NCBI GenBank assembly: GCA_945827785.1
Contig: CALZOR010000012.1
Location: 1-37,212 of the forward strand
Source: an uncultured Bacteroidales bacterium
GTDB taxonomy: Bacteria; Bacteroidota; Bacteroidia; Bacteroidales; UBA932
Length of the DNA stretch: 37,212 nt
Direction of reading: 5' to 3'
Numbering within the stretch: the first letter of the stretch is position 1; the number at the start of each line of letters is the position of its first letter. This document shows positions 7,111-13,510 of the stretch, one piece after another. The position numbers were made by a program, and so were the translations under genes. The notes under the pieces were generated by a model, which worked only from the letters and a program-made list of their open reading frames with translations, was not told the origin of the DNA and ran no database searches.

Positions 7111-8052
7111 TTAATTTGCCGAACCACTGGTGCTTCCACCGTCGTTCCATCCTGAGATGTTTCCAACGCTGACGGATAGCCCAAGGTTATTTACAACAAC
7201 ATTATATTCCCTGCGGTAGCCTCCTTTGACTGTCGCTTCAGGCTGCCCAGACTCAGGTATGTAACTATATTGTTCTCCATTGTACGAAACGATGATCATC
7301 TTCTTGCCGGCAAAGCTTTGGGGAATAAGCAGGGCTTCATAAGAACTGATGCATCCGCTTGAAGCTGTAACCTTGCATGGCTGAACATATCCTCCAGAAA
7401 GGTCATCCCTTACTGTCAGTCCGCTGTATTTCCCGTTGACGGAATCGACCAGCAAAGGATTCAGGCGGCCCCAGAGAGCTATATTGTTTGACGCATCTCC
7501 GATACTTACGCTCACTTGTTCCGGATCGGCTCCGAGCAACACCCCTTCGTTCTTCAGGTTGATTCTGATTTTGGACATCTGATGAAGAAATCCTAAAGCG
7601 TTGGCCGTCCCGAATGTACATGTGGTAGGGGGGACGAACAGAAAGTCGGATGCTGCCAATTTGTCTCTGCTGCTCTGGTCAGACCATCCTCCAATTTTCT
7701 CAAGATCCGTGTGATAAGCATTTCCGACCATCCATGCCATTACCTTGACGGACGATGTGTTCTGCCACCAGTGTGTCTGCTCCGCTGAAATGCCTTCAAT
7801 CGTAGCTGTGCTTCCCGACATGTCCGTTGCGTGATATTCTTTTATTTCGGTACCTATCTTGACTGCAATTCTTTCATATCCATCCCATTCCCCATTGGCG
7901 GTAACCTTGCTCAATTGGGTTTTTTCTACCTGGAATGTCATCGCGGAATCTGTAACATGCTCTTTTTCAGCCTTTTCAGAGCATGATACAGCCACAGCAG
8001 CAATGATGCTGAATACCGTCGCAAGAAGGATGTTCCCGTACTTGACTTTCAT
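7111..8052 (-). CDS. Fimbrillin-like lipoprotein
   Basis: 313 residues from ATG 8052. The reading frame stays open upstream to 8304, but MKVKYGNILLATVF begins a clear signal peptide with lipobox VAVSC, so the upstream part is not coding. The mature part contains GYERIAVKIGTE near the N-terminus, the family core FLHQMSKIRINLK, a YEALLIPQSFAGKK strand and the C-terminal segment VSVGNISGWNDG. The likely role is an exported pilin or surface lipoprotein. It follows the previous fimbrillin gene by 115 bases that hold a structured element (8078-8152). Confidence 0.82.
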   Translation of the reverse strand: MKVKYGNILLATVFSIIAAVAVSCSEKAEKEHVTDSAMTFQVEKTQLSKVTANGEWDGYERIAVKIGTEIKEYHATDMSGSTATIEGISAEQTHWWQNTSSVKVMAWMVGNAYHTDLEKIGGWSDQSSRDKLAASDFLFVPPTTCTFGTANALGFLHQMSKIRINLKNEGVLLGADPEQVSVSIGDASNNIALWGRLNPLLVDSVNGKYSGLTVRDDLSGGYVQPCKVTASSGCISSYEALLIPQSFAGKKMIIVSYNGEQYSYIPESGQPEATVKGGYRREYNVVVNNLGLSVSVGNISGWNDGGSTSGSAN

Positions 8053-8077
8053 CGTTAATTCTTTTATTGTTCTTTGC

Positions 8078-8152
8078 GCCACCGGCAGGTGCGAAACTGC
8101 CGATGTACCATTTAGTGTACACTCCTGAATTGACGCGGTTTCAGGCGGTGGC
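8078..8152 (-). other. Cloverleaf-like intercistronic RNA element
   Basis: A 75-base segment between two fimbrillin genes. The outer 7-bp stem pairs GCCACCG (8078-8084) with CGGTGGC (8146-8152). Three hairpins lie inside, almost without linkers: GCAG/CTGC (8085-8088 with 8097-8100, extendable to CGGCAG/CTGCCG), TGTAC/GTACA (8104-8108 with 8117-8121) and CCTGAA/TTCAGG (8124-8129 with 8140-8145). All pairs are exact Watson-Crick. It would form in the operon mRNA read on the minus strand. It resembles a tRNA in size but lacks canonical D-, anticodon- and T-loop sequences. Function is unknown; mRNA processing or stability control is an inference. Confidence 0.55.
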
Positions 8153-8167
8153 TGTAACTTGTGCAAA

Positions 8168-9082
8168 TTACATTGTTGCTTCAACATCAGTACCTGGTTC
8201 ATCAGTCCAGTTTGTGATTTCAGCGGAAGCTGTTGAAATGCCAGTCTTCTTGACAGTGATGTTGAATGTATGGTTCTTTCCTGGCTGGAGGGCTGCCAAA
8301 GCAAGGTCAGCCTTGTATGTCTGTTCGTTGAGGGTTATTTCCAAAGCTATCTTGCCGCCACTGATTGTCTGAGGGTAGAGAATGAGAGATCCGGCTGTGT
8401 ATTGACTATCTTCAGTAGTTGTAATGTTGATTTCAAGATCGGCAGCAGTACCGACTGCTGTAGCATTACCATCAGTTATGTCAAATTGTCCTTCCAGAGT
8501 AAGCCCTCCAAGTTTATATTTTTTGAGGTCAGAAATCACTACATCGTCACCACTTTTAAAAGTGAGTGTCAACATGCTCATTTTGTGGGTGAAGGCATCA
8601 GAACCGGTGAAACTTACAGTAGGGCTGGTTACATTTGCCTTTGTCTGTGCCCACATGAAATCAATCTTTTTCTGAGCATCACCGGATTGATTCGAAGCCA
8701 CGGTACTCCCTTTAATCACTCCTGCTGTTCCAGGCTGAGCGCCTTCAGGATCGGTAAAAGGATAATATGCTGTGAAAGTAACGTCATTCTTATTTTGGAA
8801 ATAGATTGGGCTGGAGCCATTGAATGTACCTGTTCCATCAATGGTGAACTTGACGTTGATGTACTCCTTTCCATCTTTCTTCTCGTTGCCTGTGGTGGTA
8901 ATTCCAATGGCGTCAGACGGATCCCAGGTGTTGCCAGAAGCTTTTGTCTGGATGCCGGCTATAATTTTAGCAGCTACTTGGGAGTCTGTTGGTACGGTTG
9001 TTTCAACTTTGTTACATGCAGAAAATACTACTGCTGCAAGACCTGCTGTCGCAAATGCTTTGCAAAGGACATTTGTTTTCAT
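8168..9082 (-). CDS. Fimbrillin-like lipoprotein
   Basis: 304 residues with the signal peptide MKTNVLCKAFATAGLAAVVF and a lipobox ending in Cys (FSAC). Family features: IQTKASGNTWDPSDAIGI at the start of the mature domain, VTFTAYYPF, IDFMWAQ, THKMSMLTLTFKSGD and the final strand ITNWTDEPGTDVEATM. It is the closest relative in the window of the next gene upstream, sharing the AYYP, DF(M/L)WA and HKMS segments and an identical EATM C-terminus, which points to tandem duplication. It is a likely pilus or surface-fibre subunit. The 37 bases to the upstream gene are AT-rich, with no promoter match. Confidence 0.85.
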   Translation of the reverse strand: MKTNVLCKAFATAGLAAVVFSACNKVETTVPTDSQVAAKIIAGIQTKASGNTWDPSDAIGITTTGNEKKDGKEYINVKFTIDGTGTFNGSSPIYFQNKNDVTFTAYYPFTDPEGAQPGTAGVIKGSTVASNQSGDAQKKIDFMWAQTKANVTSPTVSFTGSDAFTHKMSMLTLTFKSGDDVVISDLKKYKLGGLTLEGQFDITDGNATAVGTAADLEINITTTEDSQYTAGSLILYPQTISGGKIALEITLNEQTYKADLALAALQPGKNHTFNITVKKTGISTASAEITNWTDEPGTDVEATM

Positions 9083-9119
9083 GATTTTGTTTTTTAGAAT
9101 GTATTTATGAATAATTAAA

Positions 9120-10076
9120 TTACATTGTCGCTTCTGTTGAAGATTCCTCGCTGCTTATCCAAGGAACGATGTCAGTTATCGTGGTGGTTACGCTCGTATT
9201 GCTTATATTTAATGTGATGCCATATTGATATCCGCTTTGGAGGGCGTTTTTATCATCATTGCCCTGAATCTGGGATAAATCGACCGGTATGTCATATCTT
9301 GCCGGATCACCATCCTGGAACAGTGGCACATATATATGGAATTTCAGAGGCTGTTCTTCTGAAAACTCCTGAGGCGGAAGAATCATGGTATAGGAAATGG
9401 AATTATCCTTTTTGTTTTCCCGTATGATAGATGTGTTGCATTCCGGATTCTCGGCATTGTTTATAGCCCTCAATGTATCTGACTTAACTTTTAAAATGGA
9501 AACTTTGCCGCTCTGCCTGTCAAAATAGCCCTCCGTCGAGAGCCCGCTGAGGCCGCATGCCGTCTTTTTTACCATTTCATACTCAGAACCGTTAACTCCT
9601 TTCAAGGTCACGACAAGTTTGCTCATCTTATGTGAGAAGACAAAGGAAACAGGCTCTGTGTCCTCTTTCTTTCCTGTCGCTTCAGCCCATAAAAAGTCGA
9701 ACTGTTTCATTCCGGACTGTTCTTTGACAGAGAAATCGTATTTGGTGCCGGCTGTCAATTCTGCCTTCCAAGGGTAGTAGGCTGTGAATTTGACAGGCTC
9801 GGAATCCGTATAATATATAGCCTCGCCCGTTGGGATGAAATCCTCAGACGAACCAGCCGGAGTTTTGTAGCAGATGTTGGAATAGGTGCGGCGTCCGCTC
9901 ACTCCTGAAATCCCGACAGAGTCTTCAGCTTCCCAGCTGCTTCCGCTGACCTTCGTCTGAATTTTGCAGGCAAAGCGTGCCACAGCCGAATCCATGTTGC
10001 TTTTTTTGCATGAGATGGCTGACGATAGTGCAGCCAGAATAACCAATATATATTTCAACGATGTTTTCATTCCCAT
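9120..10076 (-). CDS. Fimbrillin-like lipoprotein
   Basis: About 318 residues from ATG 10076, one base after the upstream stop. ATG 10070 (MKTSLKYILV) is equally possible, and the frame is open to 10097. It has a signal peptide with lipobox SAISC. The mature region carries IQTKVSGSSWEAEDSVGI, VKFTAYYPW, FDFLWAEATG, FSHKMSKLVVTLKG and the tail ITDIVPWISSEESSTEATM. This matches the fimbrillin family and most closely the downstream neighbour. It probably encodes an exported subunit delivered by the lipoprotein pathway, and is translationally close to the DUF5119 gene. Confidence 0.85.
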   Translation of the reverse strand: MGMKTSLKYILVILAALSSAISCKKSNMDSAVARFACKIQTKVSGSSWEAEDSVGISGVSGRRTYSNICYKTPAGSSEDFIPTGEAIYYTDSEPVKFTAYYPWKAELTAGTKYDFSVKEQSGMKQFDFLWAEATGKKEDTEPVSFVFSHKMSKLVVTLKGVNGSEYEMVKKTACGLSGLSTEGYFDRQSGKVSILKVKSDTLRAINNAENPECNTSIIRENKKDNSISYTMILPPQEFSEEQPLKFHIYVPLFQDGDPARYDIPVDLSQIQGNDDKNALQSGYQYGITLNISNTSVTTTITDIVPWISSEESSTEATM

Positions 10077-10077
10077 A

Positions 10078-10917
10078 TTATTTGACATCAACTTCATATT
10101 CGTCAGTAGGCTTCCAATCGCTTATTATGAAACCGTATTCTGCATTTGTCTGAGCTTCGAACTTTGCTGTGAAAACTTTTTTGTCAACATTCGTGTCAAT
10201 GTCGCTCAGATACTTGTCAAGATGCGTTTCGAAAGTTTGCTCATGTCCGTCTGTAAATCTGATTCTCACTTTGAAAACTGTTGTGGTATCTGGGGAAATA
10301 CCAGCAATCATGCAGCTTGCGCGCAAGGTGTCGAGTTGCAGATTGAATCCAATCTTGCTGCTGTCTGGCTTTCCGCATGAATGTCCCTCATATGGGTTGA
10401 CAGAACCGAGTATCCCTTTGAGCACTCCGGTAACCGTGTCAATCCTCTCAGTGCTCCCTCCTGTTACTTTGAACATGAATTCAAGCCTTTTTACGCGCTG
10501 GACAAGAGGCATTTTGAGGCGCAGAGTGTCATCCGGGATTATTTCAGCATGTAAGTATGCCGTGTACAGGTATCCTGGATCAGGAACAAGGTAGTTTTCC
10601 TTGTTACGGACAACTGAAATGAGACTGTCCTTGAATTCCATTCCCACCGGCAGATTGTACACGAGGACCTCATGGGTGCCGGGGTCGAGTGTGCCTGGAT
10701 ATCTGACAATATTTGTATCGGTGCGAATCACGACTGTATCCATTATAACTGTAAGGCTGTCAGGGTCAACCGATTCTGCACTTCGAAGGGCAAAATAGCT
10801 TTCGACCTGCAAGGAGCCTTTGTCCGGATGCGGGGTGTTGTGGGTTGTCGTTGTAACACATCCTGCCATAGCTGCTGCAAACAGTGCAGCTAAGAGTATA
10901 TTCTTCTTTGTTCTCAT
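10078..10917 (-). CDS. DUF5119 family lipoprotein of fimbrial operon
   Basis: 279 residues with a signal peptide and lipobox AMAGC, so it is a predicted lipidated outer-membrane protein. The body is beta-rich, with the pattern GSLQVESYFALRS followed by PGTHEVLVYNLP and late TNAEYGFIISDWKP. This resembles DUF5119 proteins, which commonly accompany fimbrillins in Bacteroidales, often in the place of an anchor or assembly lipoprotein. The start overlaps the stop of the upstream DUF3575 gene by four bases (ATGA), showing translational coupling. Its biochemical role is not established. The family assignment rests on remembered pattern and operon position. Confidence 0.7.
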   Translation of the reverse strand: MRTKKNILLAALFAAAMAGCVTTTTHNTPHPDKGSLQVESYFALRSAESVDPDSLTVIMDTVVIRTDTNIVRYPGTLDPGTHEVLVYNLPVGMEFKDSLISVVRNKENYLVPDPGYLYTAYLHAEIIPDDTLRLKMPLVQRVKRLEFMFKVTGGSTERIDTVTGVLKGILGSVNPYEGHSCGKPDSSKIGFNLQLDTLRASCMIAGISPDTTTVFKVRIRFTDGHEQTFETHLDKYLSDIDTNVDKKVFTAKFEAQTNAEYGFIISDWKPTDEYEVDVK

Positions 10918-11612
10918 TTCTGTGCTTTGGCTTTTTTGACTTTTGGGGCTTTGTGCCCGGCTTTAGGCTGCTGTATCATCCATATTACCGATACTCCAAG
11001 GGAGGTCGGACCCCACCAATGTTTGTCTTCTATGTCTTTTCTGACATTGACATTGTCAACCCATGTATAGTTTTCATTGCGGGCATAGATATAACCCAGA
11101 CCGAGTGAAAAATCAATGGCGAAGGAACGGTTCAGATTGATTTTATAACCTCCGATTGCACCGGCACCAATGAAACTGCCCTGATGACCGATTTCTGAAG
11201 ATTTGTAATTGTACTGGCCTCCTTTTACCTGAATGCCGGCGTACCAGTTGTTATTTGCTCCAAGATAGTATCTGGCTTGAGGGGCAATTTCCCAAAGGCC
11301 ATAGTGTTTGTATCCTTTTTTCCATGTCCAGTTTGAGTATGAGGCATCCATTGAAACTGACCAGTGTTTGTCGATCCTCCATTCAATCCCCAAGTCAGGG
11401 GTGATTGTCGCCCATCTGAACAGGTTGGTGCGCAGTCCTATTGTATATGCATCCTTGTACGTAATGGTGTGTTTATGAATTTTAACTTTCTGGGGCTTTC
11501 TTTCCTTTACGCTTACGGAATCATCCTGCTGTGCCTGTGCTTCGGCATTGAGAGGAATGGATTGCATAATAAGTAATGATGCGATTGCCAAATAGTAAAT
11601 CAAAGGTTTCAT
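10914..11612 (-). CDS. DUF3575 outer-membrane beta-barrel protein, first gene of fimbrial operon
   Basis: 232 residues from ATG 11612. The frame is open to 11855, but MKPLIYYLAIASLLIMQ is a standard signal peptide and the promoter at 11652-11682 lies inside the longer frame. After a charged linker comes IGLRTNLFRWATITPDLGIE, the DUF3575 signature, then alternating amphipathic strands and a late WWGPTSLGVSVIW strand. It is a predicted small outer-membrane barrel with a basic C-terminal tail (APKVKKAKAQK). It leads the operon and is coupled by a 4-base overlap to the DUF5119 gene. A role in pilus assembly is inferred from position only. Confidence 0.8.
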   Translation of the reverse strand: MKPLIYYLAIASLLIMQSIPLNAEAQAQQDDSVSVKERKPQKVKIHKHTITYKDAYTIGLRTNLFRWATITPDLGIEWRIDKHWSVSMDASYSNWTWKKGYKHYGLWEIAPQARYYLGANNNWYAGIQVKGGQYNYKSSEIGHQGSFIGAGAIGGYKINLNRSFAIDFSLGLGYIYARNENYTWVDNVNVRKDIEDKHWWGPTSLGVSVIWMIQQPKAGHKAPKVKKAKAQK

Positions 11613-11651
11613 AAGCTTTAATTTGTTAGCTATACACAAGGTCAATACGTA

Positions 11652-11682
11652 CAAAGTTAGAATATCTTTGAAAGAATGCAAA
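11652..11682 (-). promoter_or_regulatory. Promoter of the six-gene fimbrial operon
   Basis: On the minus strand, TTTG, 19 bases, then TAACTTTG (plus coordinates 11652-11659 for the -7 element and 11679-11682 for the -33). Both elements are consensus and ideally spaced. The leader would be about 35 bases. Confidence 0.75.
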
Positions 11683-11700
11683 ATAAAAGGTAAAAATATG

Positions 11701-11708
11701 TAGATTTG
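11701..11708 (+). promoter_or_regulatory. Possible -7 element for rmuC
   Basis: TAGATTTG matches TAnnTTTG and lies 28 bases before the rmuC ATG at 11737. A second plus-strand match, TATCTTTG, is at 11663-11670. Neither has a TTG at the right distance. The region also contains the divergent fimbrial promoter. Confidence 0.4.
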
Positions 11709-11736
11709 CGTGTGGAATATCAATAGAACGTATCGT

Positions 11737-13119
11737 ATGGAAATATTGCTTGCATTTTTGTCGGGATCTTTGATTGCTGCTGTGATTGTTTTTTTCCTTG
11801 TGCGGGGAGTAGTTTCTCGCCGGGTAGCCGATGCGGAGGAAGCTGAAAGAATCAAGGTTGAATCTTTGATGAAGGTGGAGCAAGCCCGTCTTCAGGTGGA
11901 ACTCGACCATGCAAATTCAAAGGTTGCCGAACTGCAGGAGAGCATTCAGCAGACGAAGGAGGAAATGAAAATGCATCATGCCGAGGACCTGGCTGCCAGA
12001 GATGCTGCCCATAAGGAGGCGATGGATGCCTTGCAGTCCCGTTTCGACGAGACGGTTGCGAAGGTCGCGGCCCAGATGAAGGAACAAACCGGCAATATGC
12101 TGAAAGAGAGGCAGAAAGAGTTTGCCGAGTCGAGCAATCTGAGCATCGGACAGCTTGTCAATCCTTTGAAGGACAATATTGCGGAGCTGAAAAAGGCGAT
12201 GGAGCAGGGGAATAAGGAACAAGCGGAGCGCAATGGAGAGATGCGTGAAAGAATCAAGACCCTGATGGAACATAGTGATGCTGCCCGAAAAAGTGCCGAT
12301 GAACTTGCCGCGGCATTCAAGCACGGCAGCAAGGTTCAGGGTGACTGGGGAGAGTCTGTCCTTGAAGAGTTGCTTTCATCGCAGGGCCTTACGAAAGGAA
12401 TCCATTTTGATACTCAGGCAGTTATCGTCGATGCAAACGGCCATGCCGTAAGAGGGGAGTCAGGAAACATCATGCGCCCGGATGTCATTCTGCATCTTGA
12501 TGAGAGGCGTGAGGTTATCATTGACTCGAAGGTGTCACTTAAGGCATTTGTGGATTATGTCAATGCTGAGAACGAGGTTGACCGTCAGGCCTTTCTGAAG
12601 GCTCATCTGGACAGCCTTAAGAAGCATGTCAAGGAACTGGCTGCAAAGGATTATTCTTCTTATGTGCAGGCTCCGAAGGTATCAGCCGGTTATGTAATCA
12701 TGTTTGTGCCTCATTCAGGGGCGTTGTGGACAGCCTTGAATGCCGAGCCGGACCTTTGGCGCCGGGCGGCTGACATGAATGTTTACATCGCAGATGAGCA
12801 GACTCTGTACGGTGCACTGAAGATTGTTCGCATGACCTGGACTCAGGTGGCTCAGGCTCAGAATCATGAAAAGGTTTACGCCCTGGCGAATGAGATGATT
12901 GAGCGTGTCGGGCTTTTTATGGAGAAGTATGACGCGCTTGGCAAGGCGCTAAGGAAGGCTACGGACGAGTATGACGATGGTATGAAGAAACTGGATGTAA
13001 GAGGTCAGAGCATCATCAATACGTCACGCAAGCTGATTGACCTAGGTGCGCGCAACAGCGACCGCCATCCTGTAAAGGCTCTCGTTGACATTGACGACAT
13101 CCCTGCCATCCCTGAATAG
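11737..13119 (+). CDS. rmuC: DNA recombination protein RmuC
   Basis: 460 residues from ATG 11737. The frame is open from 11710, but the predicted promoter overlaps that region. It has one N-terminal membrane helix (EILLAFLSGSLIAAVIVFFLV), a long coiled coil to about residue 190, then the RmuC nuclease-like domain with GDWGESVLEELLSSQGL, RPDVILHLDERREVIIDSKV, VMFVPHSGALWTAL and a final helical bundle. RmuC limits inversion recombination at short inverted repeats in E. coli; its exact substrate is unclear. The length agrees with the family (E. coli about 475). It is transcribed divergently from the fimbrial operon. Confidence 0.93.
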   Translation: MEILLAFLSGSLIAAVIVFFLVRGVVSRRVADAEEAERIKVESLMKVEQARLQVELDHANSKVAELQESIQQTKEEMKMHHAEDLAARDAAHKEAMDALQSRFDETVAKVAAQMKEQTGNMLKERQKEFAESSNLSIGQLVNPLKDNIAELKKAMEQGNKEQAERNGEMRERIKTLMEHSDAARKSADELAAAFKHGSKVQGDWGESVLEELLSSQGLTKGIHFDTQAVIVDANGHAVRGESGNIMRPDVILHLDERREVIIDSKVSLKAFVDYVNAENEVDRQAFLKAHLDSLKKHVKELAAKDYSSYVQAPKVSAGYVIMFVPHSGALWTALNAEPDLWRRAADMNVYIADEQTLYGALKIVRMTWTQVAQAQNHEKVYALANEMIERVGLFMEKYDALGKALRKATDEYDDGMKKLDVRGQSIINTSRKLIDLGARNSDRHPVKALVDIDDIPAIPE

Positions 13120-13126
13120 GGCCACT

Positions 13127-13201
13127 TTTCGAAGAAATACCCCTAATAGGGGTCGTAGACGAAAGTCTACGGGGGTTAGGAAGGGCAGTGTTTCGAAGAA
13201 A
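13127..13201. repeat. Palindromic element flanked by 11-bp direct repeats
   Basis: Two copies of TTTCGAAGAAA (13127-13137 and 13191-13201) flank a palindromic core. The core has CCCC-TAATA-GGGG (13140-13152) and the perfect hairpin CGTAGAC-GAAA-GTCTACG (13154-13171). An alternative CCTAA/TTAGG pairing (13142-13146 with 13176-13180) encloses both. No T run follows, so it is not a standard terminator. It resembles REP-type intergenic repeats, though only one copy is present here. Confidence 0.5.
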
Positions 13202-13209
13202 AACAATAA

Positions 13210-13238
13210 GGAGTAACTAAAACTCGTTTAGTTACCCC
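13210..13238 (-). terminator. Terminator of tRNA-Asp
   Basis: A 12-bp stem pairs plus positions 13210-13221 with 13227-13238 around a 5-base loop. In the minus-strand RNA it is followed by TTATTGTTTTTC. It begins five bases after the mature tRNA-Asp 3' end. Confidence 0.75.
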
Positions 13239-13242
13239 TTTG

Positions 13243-13316
13243 CGGTGCGGACGGGACTCGAACCCGCGACCCCCGGCGTGACAGGCCGGTATTCTAACCA
13301 GCTGAACTACCGCACC
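13243..13316 (-). tRNA. tRNA-Asp(GTC)
   Basis: A 74-nt tRNA on the minus strand. The acceptor stem is GGTGCGG with CCGCACC, the discriminator is G, and the anticodon stem CCGGC/GCCGG closes loop CTGTCAC with anticodon GTC. The T loop TTCGAGT is canonical. CCA is not encoded. G73 and the GTC anticodon are the expected aspartate identity elements. Confidence 0.97.
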
Positions 13317-13355
13317 AATTTGTTCAGTCTTATGCGTTTTTCTCGAACGCGGATG

Positions 13356-13386
13356 CAAAGGTACGCATTTTTTTGAAACCTCCAAA
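13356..13386 (-). promoter_or_regulatory. Promoter of tRNA-Asp
   Basis: On the minus strand, TTTG, exactly 19 bases, then TACCTTTG (plus 13356-13363 for the -7 element and 13383-13386 for the -33). The leader contains a small hairpin (GCGTT/AACGC, plus 13334-13350) just before the mature tRNA. Confidence 0.75.
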
Positions 13387-13456
13387 TTTTTTCTTCACTT
13401 TTTAGGGTTTTTATCTGTTTTTTTTCTTCTTCCTCCCAAAGACGCCACAAAATTAC

Positions 13457-13464
13457 TATCTTTG
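13457..13464 (+). promoter_or_regulatory. -7 element of uvrA
   Basis: TATCTTTG matches the consensus exactly, 46 bases before the uvrA ATG. The -33 position has no TTG. The leader contains a 7-bp hairpin, CTTCCCA (13469-13475) with TGGGAAG (13485-13491). I see no LexA-like operator. Confidence 0.55.
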
Positions 13465-13510
13465 CGAGCTTCCCATCATGAGGTTGGGAAGATACATTCG
13501 GAATTAGATT

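Noticed and set aside
8078..8152. A canonical tRNA gene or cobalamin riboswitch
   Set aside because: The size and stems suggested a tRNA, but the D-loop GG, a sensible 7-base anticodon loop and the TTCRA T loop are missing on both strands. The GCCACCG stem recalls a B12-riboswitch block, but the rest of that consensus is absent.
8053..8304. Long N-terminal extension of the fimbrillin gene ending at 7111
   Set aside because: The frame is open, but MKVKYGNILL at 8052 begins a normal lipoprotein signal peptide and the upstream codons overlap the previous fimbrillin gene and the cloverleaf element.
9964..10594. Plus-strand frames opposite the DUF5119 and fimbrillin genes
   Set aside because: Their translations are Cys- and Ser-rich with no domain pattern, as expected for antisense shadows of the lipoprotein genes.
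11613..11855. N-terminal extension of the DUF3575 protein
   Set aside because: It would contain the fimbrial promoter, and the encoded residues precede a complete signal peptide.
13154..13171. The CGTAGAC-GAAA-GTCTACG hairpin as the rmuC terminator
   Set aside because: It is followed by GGGGG rather than a T run on plus, and the minus side also lacks one.
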